Below, piece after piece: positions 35,928 through 44,856 of a stretch of 51,682 nt of DNA. The notes below the pieces were generated by a model. The model was given only the letters and a program-made list of their open reading frames with translations. It ran no database searches and had not been told where the DNA came from. The stretch is taken from assembly GCA_964574335.1 (NCBI GenBank), contig CAZNNH010000026.1, positions 1 through 51,682 on the forward strand, in the 5' to 3' direction. Every line of letters begins with the position of its first letter. The stretch's first letter is position 1. The position numbers were made by a program, and so were the translations under genes. The DNA comes from CAZNNH01 sp964574335. GTDB taxonomy: Bacteria; Acidobacteriota; Vicinamibacteria; Fen-336.

Positions 35928-37295
35928 ATGAGCGAAGAGACGGGCCGGCTTTCGGCCGCCCTGGTCGTGGGCGCGGTGGTGGCGGCGCTGGGTGGGCTGC
36001 TGTTCGGGTTCGACACCGCCGTGATCTCGGGGACCACGGATGCCCTCCGGGAGGTCTACTCCCTGGGCAGCTTCGCCCTCGGGTTCACCGTCGCCAGCGC
36101 GTTGATCGGCACCATCATCGGCTCGCTGGCGGTGGGGCGGCCGGCCGACCGGCTCGGCCGGCGCTCGGTGCTGTTCGCGATCGGGGCGCTGTTCCTGGTC
36201 TCGGCGCTGGGCAGCGCGCTGGCCCCCGACTGGTACTGGTTCCTGTTCTTCCGCTTGATCGGCGGCGTGGGGGTGGGCGGCGCCTCCGTGGTCTCGCCCA
36301 TGTACATCGCCGAGATCTCGCCCGCCCGCTACCGCGGGAGGCTGGTGGCCATCACCCAGCTCAACATCGTGCTGGGGATCCTGCTGGCCTTCTTCTCCGA
36401 CTACCTGGTGGCCCGCCTGGACCTGGGGCCCACCGAGTGGCGGTGGATGTTCGGGGTCGAGGCCGCGCCGGCGGCCGCCTTCTGCCTGCTGCTGCTGCTG
36501 ACGCCGCGCAGCCCGCGCTGGCTGGTCTCGCAGGGGCGAAAGGACGAGGCGGGGACGGTGCTGGGTCGGCTGGGCCTGCCTCCGGAAGCCGCCCAGCGCG
36601 AGGTGGCCGAGATCCAGGCCTCGCTGGACCTTCTCCACCACAGCCTGAAGGAGCCGCTGCTGAGCCCCGCCTACCGCAGGCCGGTGTTGCTGGCGGTGGC
36701 CATCGCCGCCTTCAACCAGCTCTCCGGCATCAACGCCCTCATGTACTACGCCCCCCACATCTTCTCGATGGCGGGCGCCGACAAGCGAGCGGCGCTGCTG
36801 CAGGCGGTGGCGGTGGGCGGGACCAACCTGGTCTTCACCGTGGCGGCGCTTTTCGTGATCGACCGCTTCGGCCGGCGCCGGCTGATGCTGGTCGGCTCCT
36901 TCGGCTACATCCTCAGCCTGACCACTACCGCCGCGGCCTTCTACGCCTACGGCCAGGCGTTCGACTCGGTGGGCAGCGCCATCGTGCTGGCCAGCCTGCT
37001 GGTCTTCATCGCCTCACACGCCTTCGGCCAGGGCGCGGTGATCTGGGTCTTCATCAGCGAGATCTTCCCCAACCGGGTGCGCGCCCGGGGGCAGGCCCTG
37101 GGCAGCTTCACCCACTGGGTCCTATGCGCGGCCATCTCCTGGACCTTCCCCGCCTTCGCCGCGCGCTCCGGCGGCCACACCTTCGCCTTCTACGCGGCGA
37201 TAATGGTGCTTCAGCTCATCTGGGTGATCCGGGTGATGCCGGAGACCAAGGGCGTCTCGCTGGAGGAGATCCAGAAGCGGCTGGCCGCCGACTGA
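35928..37295 (+). CDS. Sugar porter (MFS, SP family)
   Basis: A 455-residue sugar:proton symporter-type MFS protein with 12 helices. Family signatures are all present: GGLLFGFDTAVISG (helix 1), RPADRLGRRS (loop 2-3), PRSPRWLVSQGR (after helix 6), FNQLSGINALMYYAPHIF (helix 7) and PETKGVSLEEIQ at the C-terminus. ATG 35928 is preceded by GAGGTGAAA. It is divergent from the M14 pair and upstream of the HXXEE protein. The likely cargo is a hexose or pentose; the sequence does not tell which. Confidence 0.93.
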   Translation: MSEETGRLSAALVVGAVVAALGGLLFGFDTAVISGTTDALREVYSLGSFALGFTVASALIGTIIGSLAVGRPADRLGRRSVLFAIGALFLVSALGSALAPDWYWFLFFRLIGGVGVGGASVVSPMYIAEISPARYRGRLVAITQLNIVLGILLAFFSDYLVARLDLGPTEWRWMFGVEAAPAAAFCLLLLLTPRSPRWLVSQGRKDEAGTVLGRLGLPPEAAQREVAEIQASLDLLHHSLKEPLLSPAYRRPVLLAVAIAAFNQLSGINALMYYAPHIFSMAGADKRAALLQAVAVGGTNLVFTVAALFVIDRFGRRRLMLVGSFGYILSLTTTAAAFYAYGQAFDSVGSAIVLASLLVFIASHAFGQGAVIWVFISEIFPNRVRARGQALGSFTHWVLCAAISWTFPAFAARSGGHTFAFYAAIMVLQLIWVIRVMPETKGVSLEEIQKRLAAD

Positions 37296-37355
37296 TAGGA
37301 GCCCGGCCGAGCCTCGACATCGTCGATCCCCTTGGCAACACCGAAAGGAAACTTC

Positions 37356-37850
37356 ATGAACGGGAGACCCATCCGGTTGGCCGTGCTGGGAACGATCTTG
37401 GTCTATGTCCTGTTTCATCTCACCGAGGAGGCGGTGGGCAATTTCCCGCTTTTCATGCACGAGAACTGGTCCATACCGAACATCGGATACGCGCGCTGGC
37501 TCTACCACAACATGGCGATCTTCCTGTCGGTGTTGTTGGTCGGGTACTTCATCTTCACCATCAACGAGACGAAGTTCCTGTGCCTGGGGGTGGGCATCTC
37601 CCTCTGGGGCCTCCTCAACTTCCTGGAGCACGTCTTCTATTCGTTCAAGAACGCGGCGGTGTCTCCCGGGACCTGGACGTCCGTGCTCTTCGTCGCCCTG
37701 TTCGTCACCACGGTGGTCCTGCTCAGGAAGCAGAAGCGGCTCTCCCCGAAACTGATGCTCCTTGCCCTGGGGGCGGCGGTGGTCTACTGGGCCATTCCCA
37801 TCGGCATCATCATGACTCTCGGAGACGTCTTCGCCCGCTACATCCACTGA
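37356..37850 (+). CDS. HXXEE domain membrane protein
   Basis: A 164-residue membrane protein with about five helices. The HXXEE motif HLTEEAVGNFP (about residues 21-31) is followed by NIGYARWLYHN (about 42-52) and WGLLNFLEHVFYSFKN (about 84-99), the pattern of the HXXEE (PF13787) family. Start at ATG 37356 because AAAGGAA lies 5 nt upstream. The function of the family is unknown; His/Glu pairs in the membrane suggest metal or proton handling. It lies 60 bp after the sugar porter, possibly in the same operon. Confidence 0.8.
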   Translation: MNGRPIRLAVLGTILVYVLFHLTEEAVGNFPLFMHENWSIPNIGYARWLYHNMAIFLSVLLVGYFIFTINETKFLCLGVGISLWGLLNFLEHVFYSFKNAAVSPGTWTSVLFVALFVTTVVLLRKQKRLSPKLMLLALGAAVVYWAIPIGIIMTLGDVFARYIH

Positions 37851-37905
37851 CCCGGAGTCGCTCCCCAGCCTGGCCTCGCCGCCGTTCCGGTCCGGCGGCT
37901 GATCC

Positions 37906-38079
37906 TCAGAGCAGCTCGGCGCCGGCGAAGACTCCGTGGGCGTAGACATCGACATCGAGGGCGTTGCTGGCCTGGGCCTGCTGGAGCCAGAGGGTCCAGT
38001 AGGCGTGCAGCTCCTCCTCCGTCAGGGCCGCCAGGTCCAGGTCCTCCTCGCTCAGGAACTCGTCACGGATGGATTCCAT
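37906..38079 (-). CDS. Small acidic hypothetical protein (57 aa)
   Basis: A 57-residue acidic protein (MESIRDEFLSEEDLDLAALTEEELHAYWTLWLQ...). The ATG at 38079 has a strong ribosome binding site, GGAGGT, 4 nt upstream, and lies inside the 3' end of the upstream gene (17-bp overlap), so the two are translationally coupled. The Leu/Glu-rich helical make-up suits a small partner or antitoxin-like protein. No family recognised. Confidence 0.6.
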   Translation of the reverse strand: MESIRDEFLSEEDLDLAALTEEELHAYWTLWLQQAQASNALDVDVYAHGVFAGAELL

Positions 38080-38683
38080 CCGGTACCTCCGGAAGACAAC
38101 CCGCGGCTGCGGCGACCAGGCGCTCGTGGGCCTCTCGCAGAGGCACGCCGCGAAGCGCCGGCTCCAGCTCGGACCAGCGGGCGCGCCAGCCGGTCGCCGC
38201 CCGCAGGTAGCCACGCAACCTCTCCTCGTTGGCCCGCATCAGTCGGCGCCGCTCGGCGTCGAGGGCCACCTCCAGAGCGTCCCGCCCCCCACCAAGCTGA
38301 GTCAGGAGGGGCCGGATCGCGGCCGCCTCTTCGAGCAGCTCCGCATGGGCCTCGGCCGTGGCCAGCAGGTCGCGAGCGCTCCTCGAGTAGAGCAGCGTCT
38401 CGAGAGGATCGTCCATGCGTCGGGCCAGCTCNNNNNNNNNNNNNNNNNNNNNNNNNNNNNNNNNNNNNNNNNNNNNNNNNNNNNNNNNNNNNNNNNNNNN
38501 NNNNNNNNNNNNNNNNNNNNNNNNNNNNNNNGTGGCCTCCTGATCCTCCCTCAGGATCCAGTCGCCGTCCTTGCTCATGATGGCCAGACGGTGCAGCACG
38601 ACTGCCTGGCCGGAGCTGATGATGGCCCGCAGGCACCCGGAGTTGAATTCGGCCGTGAGCCGCACGTAGATGCTCGGCTGCAT
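38063..38683 (-). CDS. Hypothetical protein interrupted by assembly gap
   Basis: A gene of about 207 codons broken by the 100-N gap at 38432-38531. The N-terminal part (ATG 38683) is MQPSIYVRLTAEFNSGCLRAIISSGQAVV..., and the C-terminal part contains ELARRMDDPLETLLYSRSARDLLATAE. Both halves read in the same frame with the gap taken as exactly 100 bases, but the true gap length is unknown, so this proves little. The C-terminal ELARRM...DLLYSRSARDL pattern recalls nucleotidyltransferase-like proteins from small two-gene modules; this is from memory and tentative. The 3' end overlaps the 57-residue gene. Confidence 0.5.
   Translation of the reverse strand: MQPSIYVRLTAEFNSGCLRAIISSGQAVVLHRLAIMSKDGDWILREDQEAXXXXXXXXXXXXXXXXXXXXXXXXXXXXXXXXXXELARRMDDPLETLLYSRSARDLLATAEAHAELLEEAAAIRPLLTQLGGGRDALEVALDAERRRLMRANEERLRGYLRAATGWRARWSELEPALRGVPLREAHERLVAAAAGCLPEVPDGIHP
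38432..38531. other. Assembly gap (100 N)
   Basis: Exactly 100 undetermined bases; the round number suggests a placeholder between two contigs rather than a measured length. It interrupts one gene. Synteny on the two sides cannot be assumed without read evidence. Confidence 1.
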
Positions 38684-38924
38684 GCGTCGGTTCCAGTATA
38701 CGGCGGGCGTCGGGCGCTTCCGACGCAACCGCGGCCGCATGCGTCTCAGCGGCCGGCGGCCTTCGAGAGGCCTCCGCTACATGGCCAGGCTGTTCCCGAA
38801 GCCGACGATGGCGACGATGTACCCCGACACCGAGCCTCGCCGCACCCACGGAGTGGTCCGTCTCGATCCCGACATGGGTCGTGTTGGGAGCGGCGGCGGA
38901 CGTCGACCGCCCGAGCAGGGCCGA

Positions 38925-40131
38925 CTACTGGCAGCGGACGGCGACCATCGGGTCGACCGCGACCGCACGCCGCGCGGGCCAGTAGCTGGCCAGCAGGGTC
39001 ACCGCCAGCAGGAAGAGCGCCGAGACGCCGAAGGTCAGCGGATCCGCGGCGTCGACGCCGACCAGCATGCCGCCCACCGCTCTCGCGGCCGCGAGCGCCA
39101 CCAGGATCCCCGCCAGCAGGCCGGGCGCGGCGAGCCGCAGTCCCGCCATGGCCACCAGGCGGGCCACGTCCCGCCGGCTGGCGCCCAGGGCCATCCGGAC
39201 CCCGAACTCGTGCGTCCGCTGGCTCACCGCACAGGCGACCACGCCGTACAGCCCGACCGCGGCCAGCAGGAGACAGACGGCGCCCACCACGCCGAGCAGG
39301 GTCGCCACCGTCTTCTGCGCGTAGAGCGAGTAGCCGATCGCATCCGCCAGCCGCATCGAGCGGAAGACCGCGTCCTGGTTGAGCGCCAGGGCCTCACGCC
39401 GGAGGTCCGGCACGGCGAGCATCGGGTCGCCCGCGGTCTTGATCAGGAAGGCGAAGTTGAGCCCCGGGTAGAACCACTGCCGGAACGGGAGATAGAAGTA
39501 CGGTTGCTCGGCCTCGGTCGGGCTGTCGTACTTGCTGTCCTTCACGCGGGCGATGATGGTGGCTGTGGCCTCACCGATGCGAACCGTCCGCCCGACCGGG
39601 CTCCGACCTCCAAAGAAGCGTCGGGCGAACGTCTCGTTCACGATCATCACCACCGGTGGCCCGGTGGACCCACATCCGCTCGCCGGGCGCAGGGACGTAC
39701 CCATCCACGGTGAGCTGATCCGCCGGGCTCGAGGCGGGGGAGGTGAGCGGTACGAAGTCGGAGTAGGTCACGCCGACCACTCCCGGTACCGCCTCCATCC
39801 GCTCGCGCAACGTGCGACAGAAGGCCCACTGCTCCTGGGCGCTGTAGCCGGAGTTCGAGAGGTAGAACTGGGAGACGACGACGTTTCGGGTGTCGAACCC
39901 GGGCTCGATGCGGCTCGCGGCCACCATCGTCAGCGCGACCTCGATTCCGACCAGCAGTGCTCGCAGGCGGTGGGAGCGCGGGCCACCGATCCCGCCGCGC
40001 CCCCCTTCGTTCAGGACCTGGCTCAGGTCCCCGCGGGCTGAGAGCAGGGCCGGAGGCTGCCCCGAGGCGGTGACCAGGTGCTCGCCGTTGGAGCTGACGG
40101 TCTCGATCAGGGCACGGGCAGGACCGCGTGA
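38925..40131 (-). pseudogene. Decayed ADOP/MacB-FtsX permease remnant
   Basis: Remnant of a large orphan permease. Upstream piece (about 40131-39670): LSQVLNEGGRGG..HRLRALLVGIEVALTMVAASRIEPGFDTRN, then SGYSAQEQW and YVPAPGERMWVHR. Downstream piece in another frame (about 39662-38925): PPVVMIVNETFARRFFGG, SQRTHEFGVRMALGASRRDVARL and a typical end, SYWPARRAVAVDPMVAVRCQ. The N-terminal half (permease prefix, first MacB domain and FtsX) is missing. About 40 residues and the frame are lost between VHR and PPVV, with two CCACCGG copies at the junction. No start codon is in front; the same frame runs into the stop of the PIN toxin gene. Confidence 0.8.
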
Positions 40132-40551
40132 TCAGGCCTGCTCCAGCTCCCCCATGAGCTGACGCGCCGAGACGATCGCGACCCCTTGGAAGGAGCCCAT
40201 CTCCAAGAGATCGTCGTCGCCGGTGACGAGACGATCCGCCGAGCCCGCGATCGCCGCCTCGAGGAACATGTCGTCATGGGGGTCCCGGCAGCTCCGGACC
40301 TCAATCCGGGGCTCGACGATCTCTCCCCGCGCCACCAGGAACCGGAGGAACGTCTCGACCGCCGGCTCGTCCACGCCGTACTTCTCCTGCAGCCACGGAC
40401 GCGACAGCACGGCGGCGATCTCCTCCAGGATGGCCGGGCTCAGGAGCGGAACCACACGGCCGTCGCGTAGCGCCTGCAGGATGGCGCCCGGCGCGCCGCG
40501 CGGACGGATCAGGCCGCTCACCAGGATGTTGGTGTCGATCACGGCCCGCAT
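40132..40551 (-). CDS. PIN-domain toxin, COG1569 type
   Basis: A 139-residue PIN-domain protein of the 'putative toxin-antitoxin, PIN family' (COG1569) type. Acidic active-site residues are Asp6 (AVIDTN), Glu43/Glu44, Asp90/Asp93 (CRDPHDDMF) and Asp112-114 (TGDDDLL), all intact. PIN toxins are metal-dependent endoribonucleases. It starts 9 bp after the upstream Phd-type antitoxin stop, so the pair is one operon. The permease remnant lies directly downstream in the same frame. Confidence 0.9.
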   Translation of the reverse strand: MRAVIDTNILVSGLIRPRGAPGAILQALRDGRVVPLLSPAILEEIAAVLSRPWLQEKYGVDEPAVETFLRFLVARGEIVEPRIEVRSCRDPHDDMFLEAAIAGSADRLVTGDDDLLEMGSFQGVAIVSARQLMGELEQA

Positions 40552-40560
40552 CTTCGGTCT

Positions 40561-40848
40561 CTACGGACGCCGCACCTCCGCCCGAGCCCGTGCCAAGTCC
40601 CGCTCGACCTCTTCCTCCGACCGGTCGCTGTTCTGCTGACGCATTCTCTGGAGAAGGCGATCGAGCTGGAACACGACCTCCTTCTCGTGCAGGGCCTGAA
40701 GACGTTCGTACTCGGCGTAGGGGAGAAGCGCCGCTTCCGCCCGGCTGCCCCGGGTCAGCACGTAGGGCACCCCGGACTTCGTCACGTCGTCGAGCACGGA
40801 CTTGAAGCGTCGTTGCAGGTCCGTGACCCCGATTATTCTCTGTACCAC
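40561..40848 (-). CDS. Phd/YefM-type antitoxin
   Basis: A 95-residue antitoxin of the Phd/YefM fold: IGVTDLQRRFKSVLDDVTKSGVPYVLTRG, then EAALLPYAEYERLQAL (about residues 6-52). The charged C-terminus (about 55-95) should wrap the toxin. The GTG at 40848 has no Shine-Dalgarno sequence; two 12-bp direct repeats lie right upstream. The cognate toxin is the COG1569 PIN protein. The antitoxin is expected to repress its own promoter. Confidence 0.88.
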   Translation of the reverse strand: MVQRIIGVTDLQRRFKSVLDDVTKSGVPYVLTRGSRAEAALLPYAEYERLQALHEKEVVFQLDRLLQRMRQQNSDRSEEEVERDLARARAEVRRP

Positions 40849-40872
40849 GATATGTATTCTAGCATGTATTCT
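40849..40872 (-). promoter_or_regulatory. Direct repeats / likely antitoxin operator
   Basis: ATGTATTCT occurs twice on the plus strand (40852-40860 and 40864-40872), with a 12-bp period, ending 3 bp before the GTG start of the Phd-type antitoxin. On the minus strand TAGAAT (a 5/6 match to TATAAT) ends 7 nt before the GTG, so the start codon would sit at +1. Operator overlapping a -10 box and a leaderless start is an inference. Confidence 0.45.
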
Positions 40873-40913
40873 GAGGTGGGCCAGCGGCGCCTGGCTTCCC
40901 GAGAGGAGACCCG

Positions 40914-41738
40914 ATGAGCGTGAGACAGAAGGAGAAGGCCGCCCGCTTCCGCGCCCTCCACGACGGCCCCGGCGCGTTCCTCATCGCGAACCCCTGGGAC
41001 GTCGGCTCCGCCCGGCTTCTCTGCGGCCTGGGCTTCCCGGCGCTGGCCACCTCGAGCGCCGCTTCGGCGGGTGCCCTGGGCCGGCGAGATGGCGCCCTGA
41101 CGCGGGACGAGGCCCTGGCGCACGTCCGCCTCATCGTCGGAGCCACCGACCTGCCGGTCTCCGCGGACCTGGAGAAGGGCTTCGGCGACGCGCCCCGGGC
41201 CGTCGCGGAGACGGTCCGCCTGGCGGCCGAGGCGGGGGCCGTGGGGTGCACGATCGAAGACGCGACGGGCGATCGGGACCACCCGCTCTACGAACGGGGT
41301 CTCGCCACCGAGCGCATCGCGGCCGGCGCGGAGGCGGCGCGCGCCCTCGACTTGCCCTTCCTGCTGACCGCGCGCGCCCACAACTTCCAGTTCGCCGCGC
41401 CGAGCCTCGACGACACGATCGTCCGGCTCCAGGCGTACGAGAAGGCCGGGGCCGACGTGCTCTTCGCGCCGGGCCTCCCGGACCTCGCCGCCGTGCGCGC
41501 GGTGTGCGCGGCGGTGTCGAAGCCGGTCAACTTCATGGCGGGGATGAAGGGCAAGTCGTTTCCGCTCGCCGAGCTCGAGGCGGCCGGTGTCAGGCGGGTG
41601 AGCCTCGCCACCTCACTGTATCGCGCGGCGATGACCGGGCTCCTCGAGGCGGCACGCGAGGTCCAGGGCACGGGGCAGTTCGGCTTCGTCGACCGGGTCG
41701 CCTCGACCGCGGACCTGGTCGCGCTGATGGGCGCCTGA
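40914..41738 (+). CDS. Isocitrate lyase/PEP mutase family protein
   Basis: A 274-residue TIM-barrel enzyme of the PEP mutase/isocitrate lyase superfamily. Start ATG 40914 with GAGAGGAGA upstream. Key segments: IANPWDVGSARLL (about residues 24-36), LPVSADLEKGFGDAPRAV (acidic metal site, about 80-97) and GCTIEDATGDRDHPLY (about 112-127). The KKCGH loop of true isocitrate/methylisocitrate lyases is absent. Members cleave or rearrange C-C or P-C bonds of 2-hydroxy acids and PEP; the substrate is unknown. It is divergent from the antitoxin gene, 65 bp away. Confidence 0.88.
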   Translation: MSVRQKEKAARFRALHDGPGAFLIANPWDVGSARLLCGLGFPALATSSAASAGALGRRDGALTRDEALAHVRLIVGATDLPVSADLEKGFGDAPRAVAETVRLAAEAGAVGCTIEDATGDRDHPLYERGLATERIAAGAEAARALDLPFLLTARAHNFQFAAPSLDDTIVRLQAYEKAGADVLFAPGLPDLAAVRAVCAAVSKPVNFMAGMKGKSFPLAELEAAGVRRVSLATSLYRAAMTGLLEAAREVQGTGQFGFVDRVASTADLVALMGA

Positions 41739-41770
41739 GCGGCGCCGATGTCGGAGACGAGGCCGGCGGC

Positions 41771-44503
41771 CTACTCCGTACGCAGAGCGACGGCGGGGTC
41801 GACCTGCGTGGCGCGGCGAGCGGGGAAGATCGTGGCGACCGCGCACACGAGCAGGAGCGCCGAGCCCGCCAGCATGTAGCTCCCGGGGTCGAGGACGCCG
41901 ACGCCAAAGAGGTAGTGGGCGAACGAGCGCGCCGTCCACCAAGCCCCCACGACCCCGACCGCCATCCCAACGAAGACCACCCGGGACCCCTCGGCGGCGA
42001 CCAGCCGGACAACGTCGGCCCGGCGAGCACCCAGCGACATCCGGATGGCGATCTCGCCGCCTCTTCGCGAGACAGAGTACGCCAGCACCCCGAACAGGCC
42101 CACGGCCGCGAGGAGCAGTGTCAGACCGCCCAGGCCGACCGAGGCGGCGGCGAGCAGCCGCTGGTCCTTCGTCTGACCGGCCACCTGACCGGCCAGGTCC
42201 TGGACGCTCCCCACGAGAAGCCGTGGCGCCGCCTCCCGCAGCGTCGCCCTCACGGTATCCGCCAGGCTCAGCGGCACGGCGGTCGTCCGCAGCATGAGGT
42301 GTCGCGCCTCGTCGCGCGCGGGCACGAAGACCGTGGGCTGCGCCGACTTGCACAGCCATCCGAGGCACGTGTACGTGTCCTCGACGACGCCGGCCACGAA
42401 GGACTCCCCGCGCCCGGAAACGTTCAGGGGCCGCCCCAGCGGGTCGCCCCTCGAGCAGCACCGGGCGACGAAGGACTCGTTGATCCAAACGGCCGGCGCT
42501 TTCGCGTCGACGGCGCTGACGTCCTCCCCGGCGAGGATGGCGATGCCCATGGTCCTGAAGAAACGCGGCCCGACCGCAAAGAGGCTGGCCATCTCGGAGG
42601 GCCCCTGGCTTCGGGGCCCGATCCACACGGGTCCCATTCTCCCGCCTCCGCCCACCAGTGGGAGGCTGGCCCACGTCGCGCTCTCGACCCCAGGGAGCCC
42701 CGAGAGCCGCTCGCCGGCCGCTGCGATGTCGGCAGCCCCCGCCCCACCCGCAGGCTTGCCGATCACCGGCTCCACGGCCACGGTGAGCAGGTGGTCCGTG
42801 CGGAAGCCGGGATCGTAGCTCGCGTACCGGGCGAGCGTCCTTGCGAACAGGCCCGCCCCGACCAGGAGAATGCAGCAGCCGGCGACCTCGGCAGCCACCA
42901 CCGCCCGCGAGAGGCGACCGAACCAGCCGGCGCTCCTGGACCAACCCGCCCCGAGGCTGCGGGCCGGCTGCAGGTCCGTCGCCGCGCTCACCCGCCACGC
43001 CAGGGCTCCGGGAGCCAGGGCGAAGAGGAGCGTGGCGGCCACGACGACGGCGCTGGCCGAGATCAGGAGGCTGCTCGAAGGCCACGCCCGGGCGAGGTCG
43101 CCGGGGCCCAGGCCGGGGTCGAAGCCGAGCGCCAGAAGCCGCGTGCCCCAGGCGCCCAGGGCCAGCCCGCCGACCGTGCCCAGCACGGCCAGGACGAGAC
43201 CTTCGGTCAACAGTTGCGCCAGCAGCCGCCCTCGGCCCGCGCCCAGCGCCACCCGAACGGCGATCTCGCGTCGCCGGCGCAGCGCTCGCGCCAACAGCAG
43301 GCAGGCGATGTTGGCACAGGCGACCGCCAGGGCCAGCCACACCAACCGGTCGACGAGGGCGAGCGGCTTGGCGTAGTCGGAGCGCAGCCGGTTGAGGCCG
43401 CGCGCCACGCTCGCCAGGACGACATCGGTCCCTGCTTCGGCGTCGTAGATCGGCGACAGGCCTCCACGCACCAGCTCTCCGAAACGACGGCCAAGTTCCG
43501 TTCGGGCTCGTTCGGGCGATACGCCTGGGGCGAGCCGAGCCACGGTGCCGAGGACCGCGGCCTCCGGGTGCAGAAGGACGTCGGTGGTCAGCCTCGTCGG
43601 GCTCATCTCGAGGCTCGTCACGGAATGGAGGGGAATCCACAGGTCCGGCCGCTCCGCCGGATCGATCCCGGCGAAGCCAGGTGGCGCCACCCCGACGACC
43701 CTCAGCGAGGCGCCGCCGACGCGAACGGTGCGCCCCACGACGGTGGGGTCGGCAACGAAGCGGCGACGCCAGAGGTCATGAGACAAGACCACCGCCGCCT
43801 CGGCTCCGCTGGTGTCGTCATCCTCCGTCAGCAGCCGTCCTTGGCCGGCCCGAACGCCAAGCAGGGACAGGAAGTTGCCGCTGACGAACCGCGCGCTGGC
43901 GAATCGGGTCTCCTCGCCGACCGAGAGCTGGACGCGGCTGACGATGCTGAACGCCGCCATGCCCTCGAGGGAGGCGCTCTCCGAGAGCTTCTCGTAGAGG
44001 GGGAAGGGCAACGCGCAGTCACCGGGCTCCCCGCAGCCGGAGATCGGGGTACCAGCCCTCACCCCGTCGACCTTTGCCACCCAGTGGGGGACGAACAGAC
44101 GCTCCGGCTCGCGGACCGGTAGCGGGCGCAGCAGCCCGTCGTTCAGGAGCGATGAGACCGCCGTCGTCGCGCCGATGCCGAGGGCGAGCGTCACGACCGC
44201 GGTGAGCGCGAAGCCCGGCTCGCGCCGGAGCATCCGCAAAGCGTAGCCCGCGTCCTGAAGCCGCCGCTCCAGTGGACCGAACGTCCACGGCTCGCGGCAG
44301 GCTTCCTTCAAGGCAAGGGCGTTGCCGAAGCGCCTGCGGGCGGCCGAGCGGGCGTGCACGGGATCGTGGCCAGCCTCACGCTCCTGCTCTTCGCGCAGGG
44401 CGAGGTGGAACGCCAGCTCGTCCTCCAGGTCCCGATCTAGGTCTTTCCGCCGAGCCAGCGCCAGCAGGCGCAGACGGAGGGTGTTCAGGATCTCGCGCAG
44501 CAT
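41771..44503 (-). CDS. ADOP-type ABC permease (FtsX/MacB-like)
   Basis: A 910-residue 'orphan permease' of the acidobacterial duplicated type. The permease-prefix region (MLREILNTLRLRLLAL..., about residues 1-75) precedes the first MacB_PCD-like periplasmic domain and an FtsX core (AIRMSLGARRADVVRL near the end; RREIAVRVALGAGRGRLLAQL in the middle). Ends ARRATQVDPAVALRTE. There are about eight transmembrane helices. These proteins are usually encoded without a nearby ATPase, as here. The start is 2 bp after the PadR stop, so the regulator probably controls it. Confidence 0.92.
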   Translation of the reverse strand: MLREILNTLRLRLLALARRKDLDRDLEDELAFHLALREEQEREAGHDPVHARSAARRRFGNALALKEACREPWTFGPLERRLQDAGYALRMLRREPGFALTAVVTLALGIGATTAVSSLLNDGLLRPLPVREPERLFVPHWVAKVDGVRAGTPISGCGEPGDCALPFPLYEKLSESASLEGMAAFSIVSRVQLSVGEETRFASARFVSGNFLSLLGVRAGQGRLLTEDDDTSGAEAAVVLSHDLWRRRFVADPTVVGRTVRVGGASLRVVGVAPPGFAGIDPAERPDLWIPLHSVTSLEMSPTRLTTDVLLHPEAAVLGTVARLAPGVSPERARTELGRRFGELVRGGLSPIYDAEAGTDVVLASVARGLNRLRSDYAKPLALVDRLVWLALAVACANIACLLLARALRRRREIAVRVALGAGRGRLLAQLLTEGLVLAVLGTVGGLALGAWGTRLLALGFDPGLGPGDLARAWPSSSLLISASAVVVAATLLFALAPGALAWRVSAATDLQPARSLGAGWSRSAGWFGRLSRAVVAAEVAGCCILLVGAGLFARTLARYASYDPGFRTDHLLTVAVEPVIGKPAGGAGAADIAAAGERLSGLPGVESATWASLPLVGGGGRMGPVWIGPRSQGPSEMASLFAVGPRFFRTMGIAILAGEDVSAVDAKAPAVWINESFVARCCSRGDPLGRPLNVSGRGESFVAGVVEDTYTCLGWLCKSAQPTVFVPARDEARHLMLRTTAVPLSLADTVRATLREAAPRLLVGSVQDLAGQVAGQTKDQRLLAAASVGLGGLTLLLAAVGLFGVLAYSVSRRGGEIAIRMSLGARRADVVRLVAAEGSRVVFVGMAVGVVGAWWTARSFAHYLFGVGVLDPGSYMLAGSALLLVCAVATIFPARRATQVDPAVALRTE

Positions 44504-44505
44504 GG

Positions 44506-44856
44506 CTAGGTCGCCACCATCACGCGCCCGATGGCGGCTGCCAGGCGCCCCCACGCCTCCGTCTCGGCGGCGAGCTGCCGGCGCCCCGCCGCCGTGAGGG
44601 CGTAGTACTTGGCCCTGCGGTTGTTCTCGGAGACGCCCCAGCTCGACCGCAGCAACCCCCGCAGCTCCAGCCGGTGCAGCGCAGGGTAGAGGGCGCCTTC
44701 CTCCACCCGCAGCACGTCCGCCGAAGTCTCCAGGATCCAGGCGGTGATGGCGAAGCCGTGCCGTGCCTGCGTCGCCAACGCCTTGAGGATGAGCATGTCC
44801 AGCGTGCCCTTCAGCAGATCGCTGCCGTCGGGCCTCTGCGACACACCCCTAAGCAT
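44506..44856 (-). CDS. PadR-family transcriptional regulator
   Basis: A 116-residue PadR-like regulator. The winged HTH segment is LKGTLDMLILKALATQ...HGFAITAWILETSADVLRVEEGALYPALHRLELRGLL (about residues 12-70), then ENNRRAKYYALTAAGRRQL. PadR proteins are repressors that respond to small molecules. It immediately precedes and probably controls the ADOP permease gene 2 bp downstream; this PadR-ADOP pairing is common. The ATG at 44856 lacks a good ribosome binding site; the frame is open to 44916, so the start is uncertain. Confidence 0.88.
   Translation of the reverse strand: MLRGVSQRPDGSDLLKGTLDMLILKALATQARHGFAITAWILETSADVLRVEEGALYPALHRLELRGLLRSSWGVSENNRRAKYYALTAAGRRQLAAETEAWGRLAAAIGRVMVAT

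Noticed and set aside
40802..44122. 1106-codon open frame on the plus strand spanning the PEP mutase and ADOP genes
   Set aside because: It runs across two well-supported genes on different strands; the composition is Arg/Pro/Gly-rich and no domain is recognisable.
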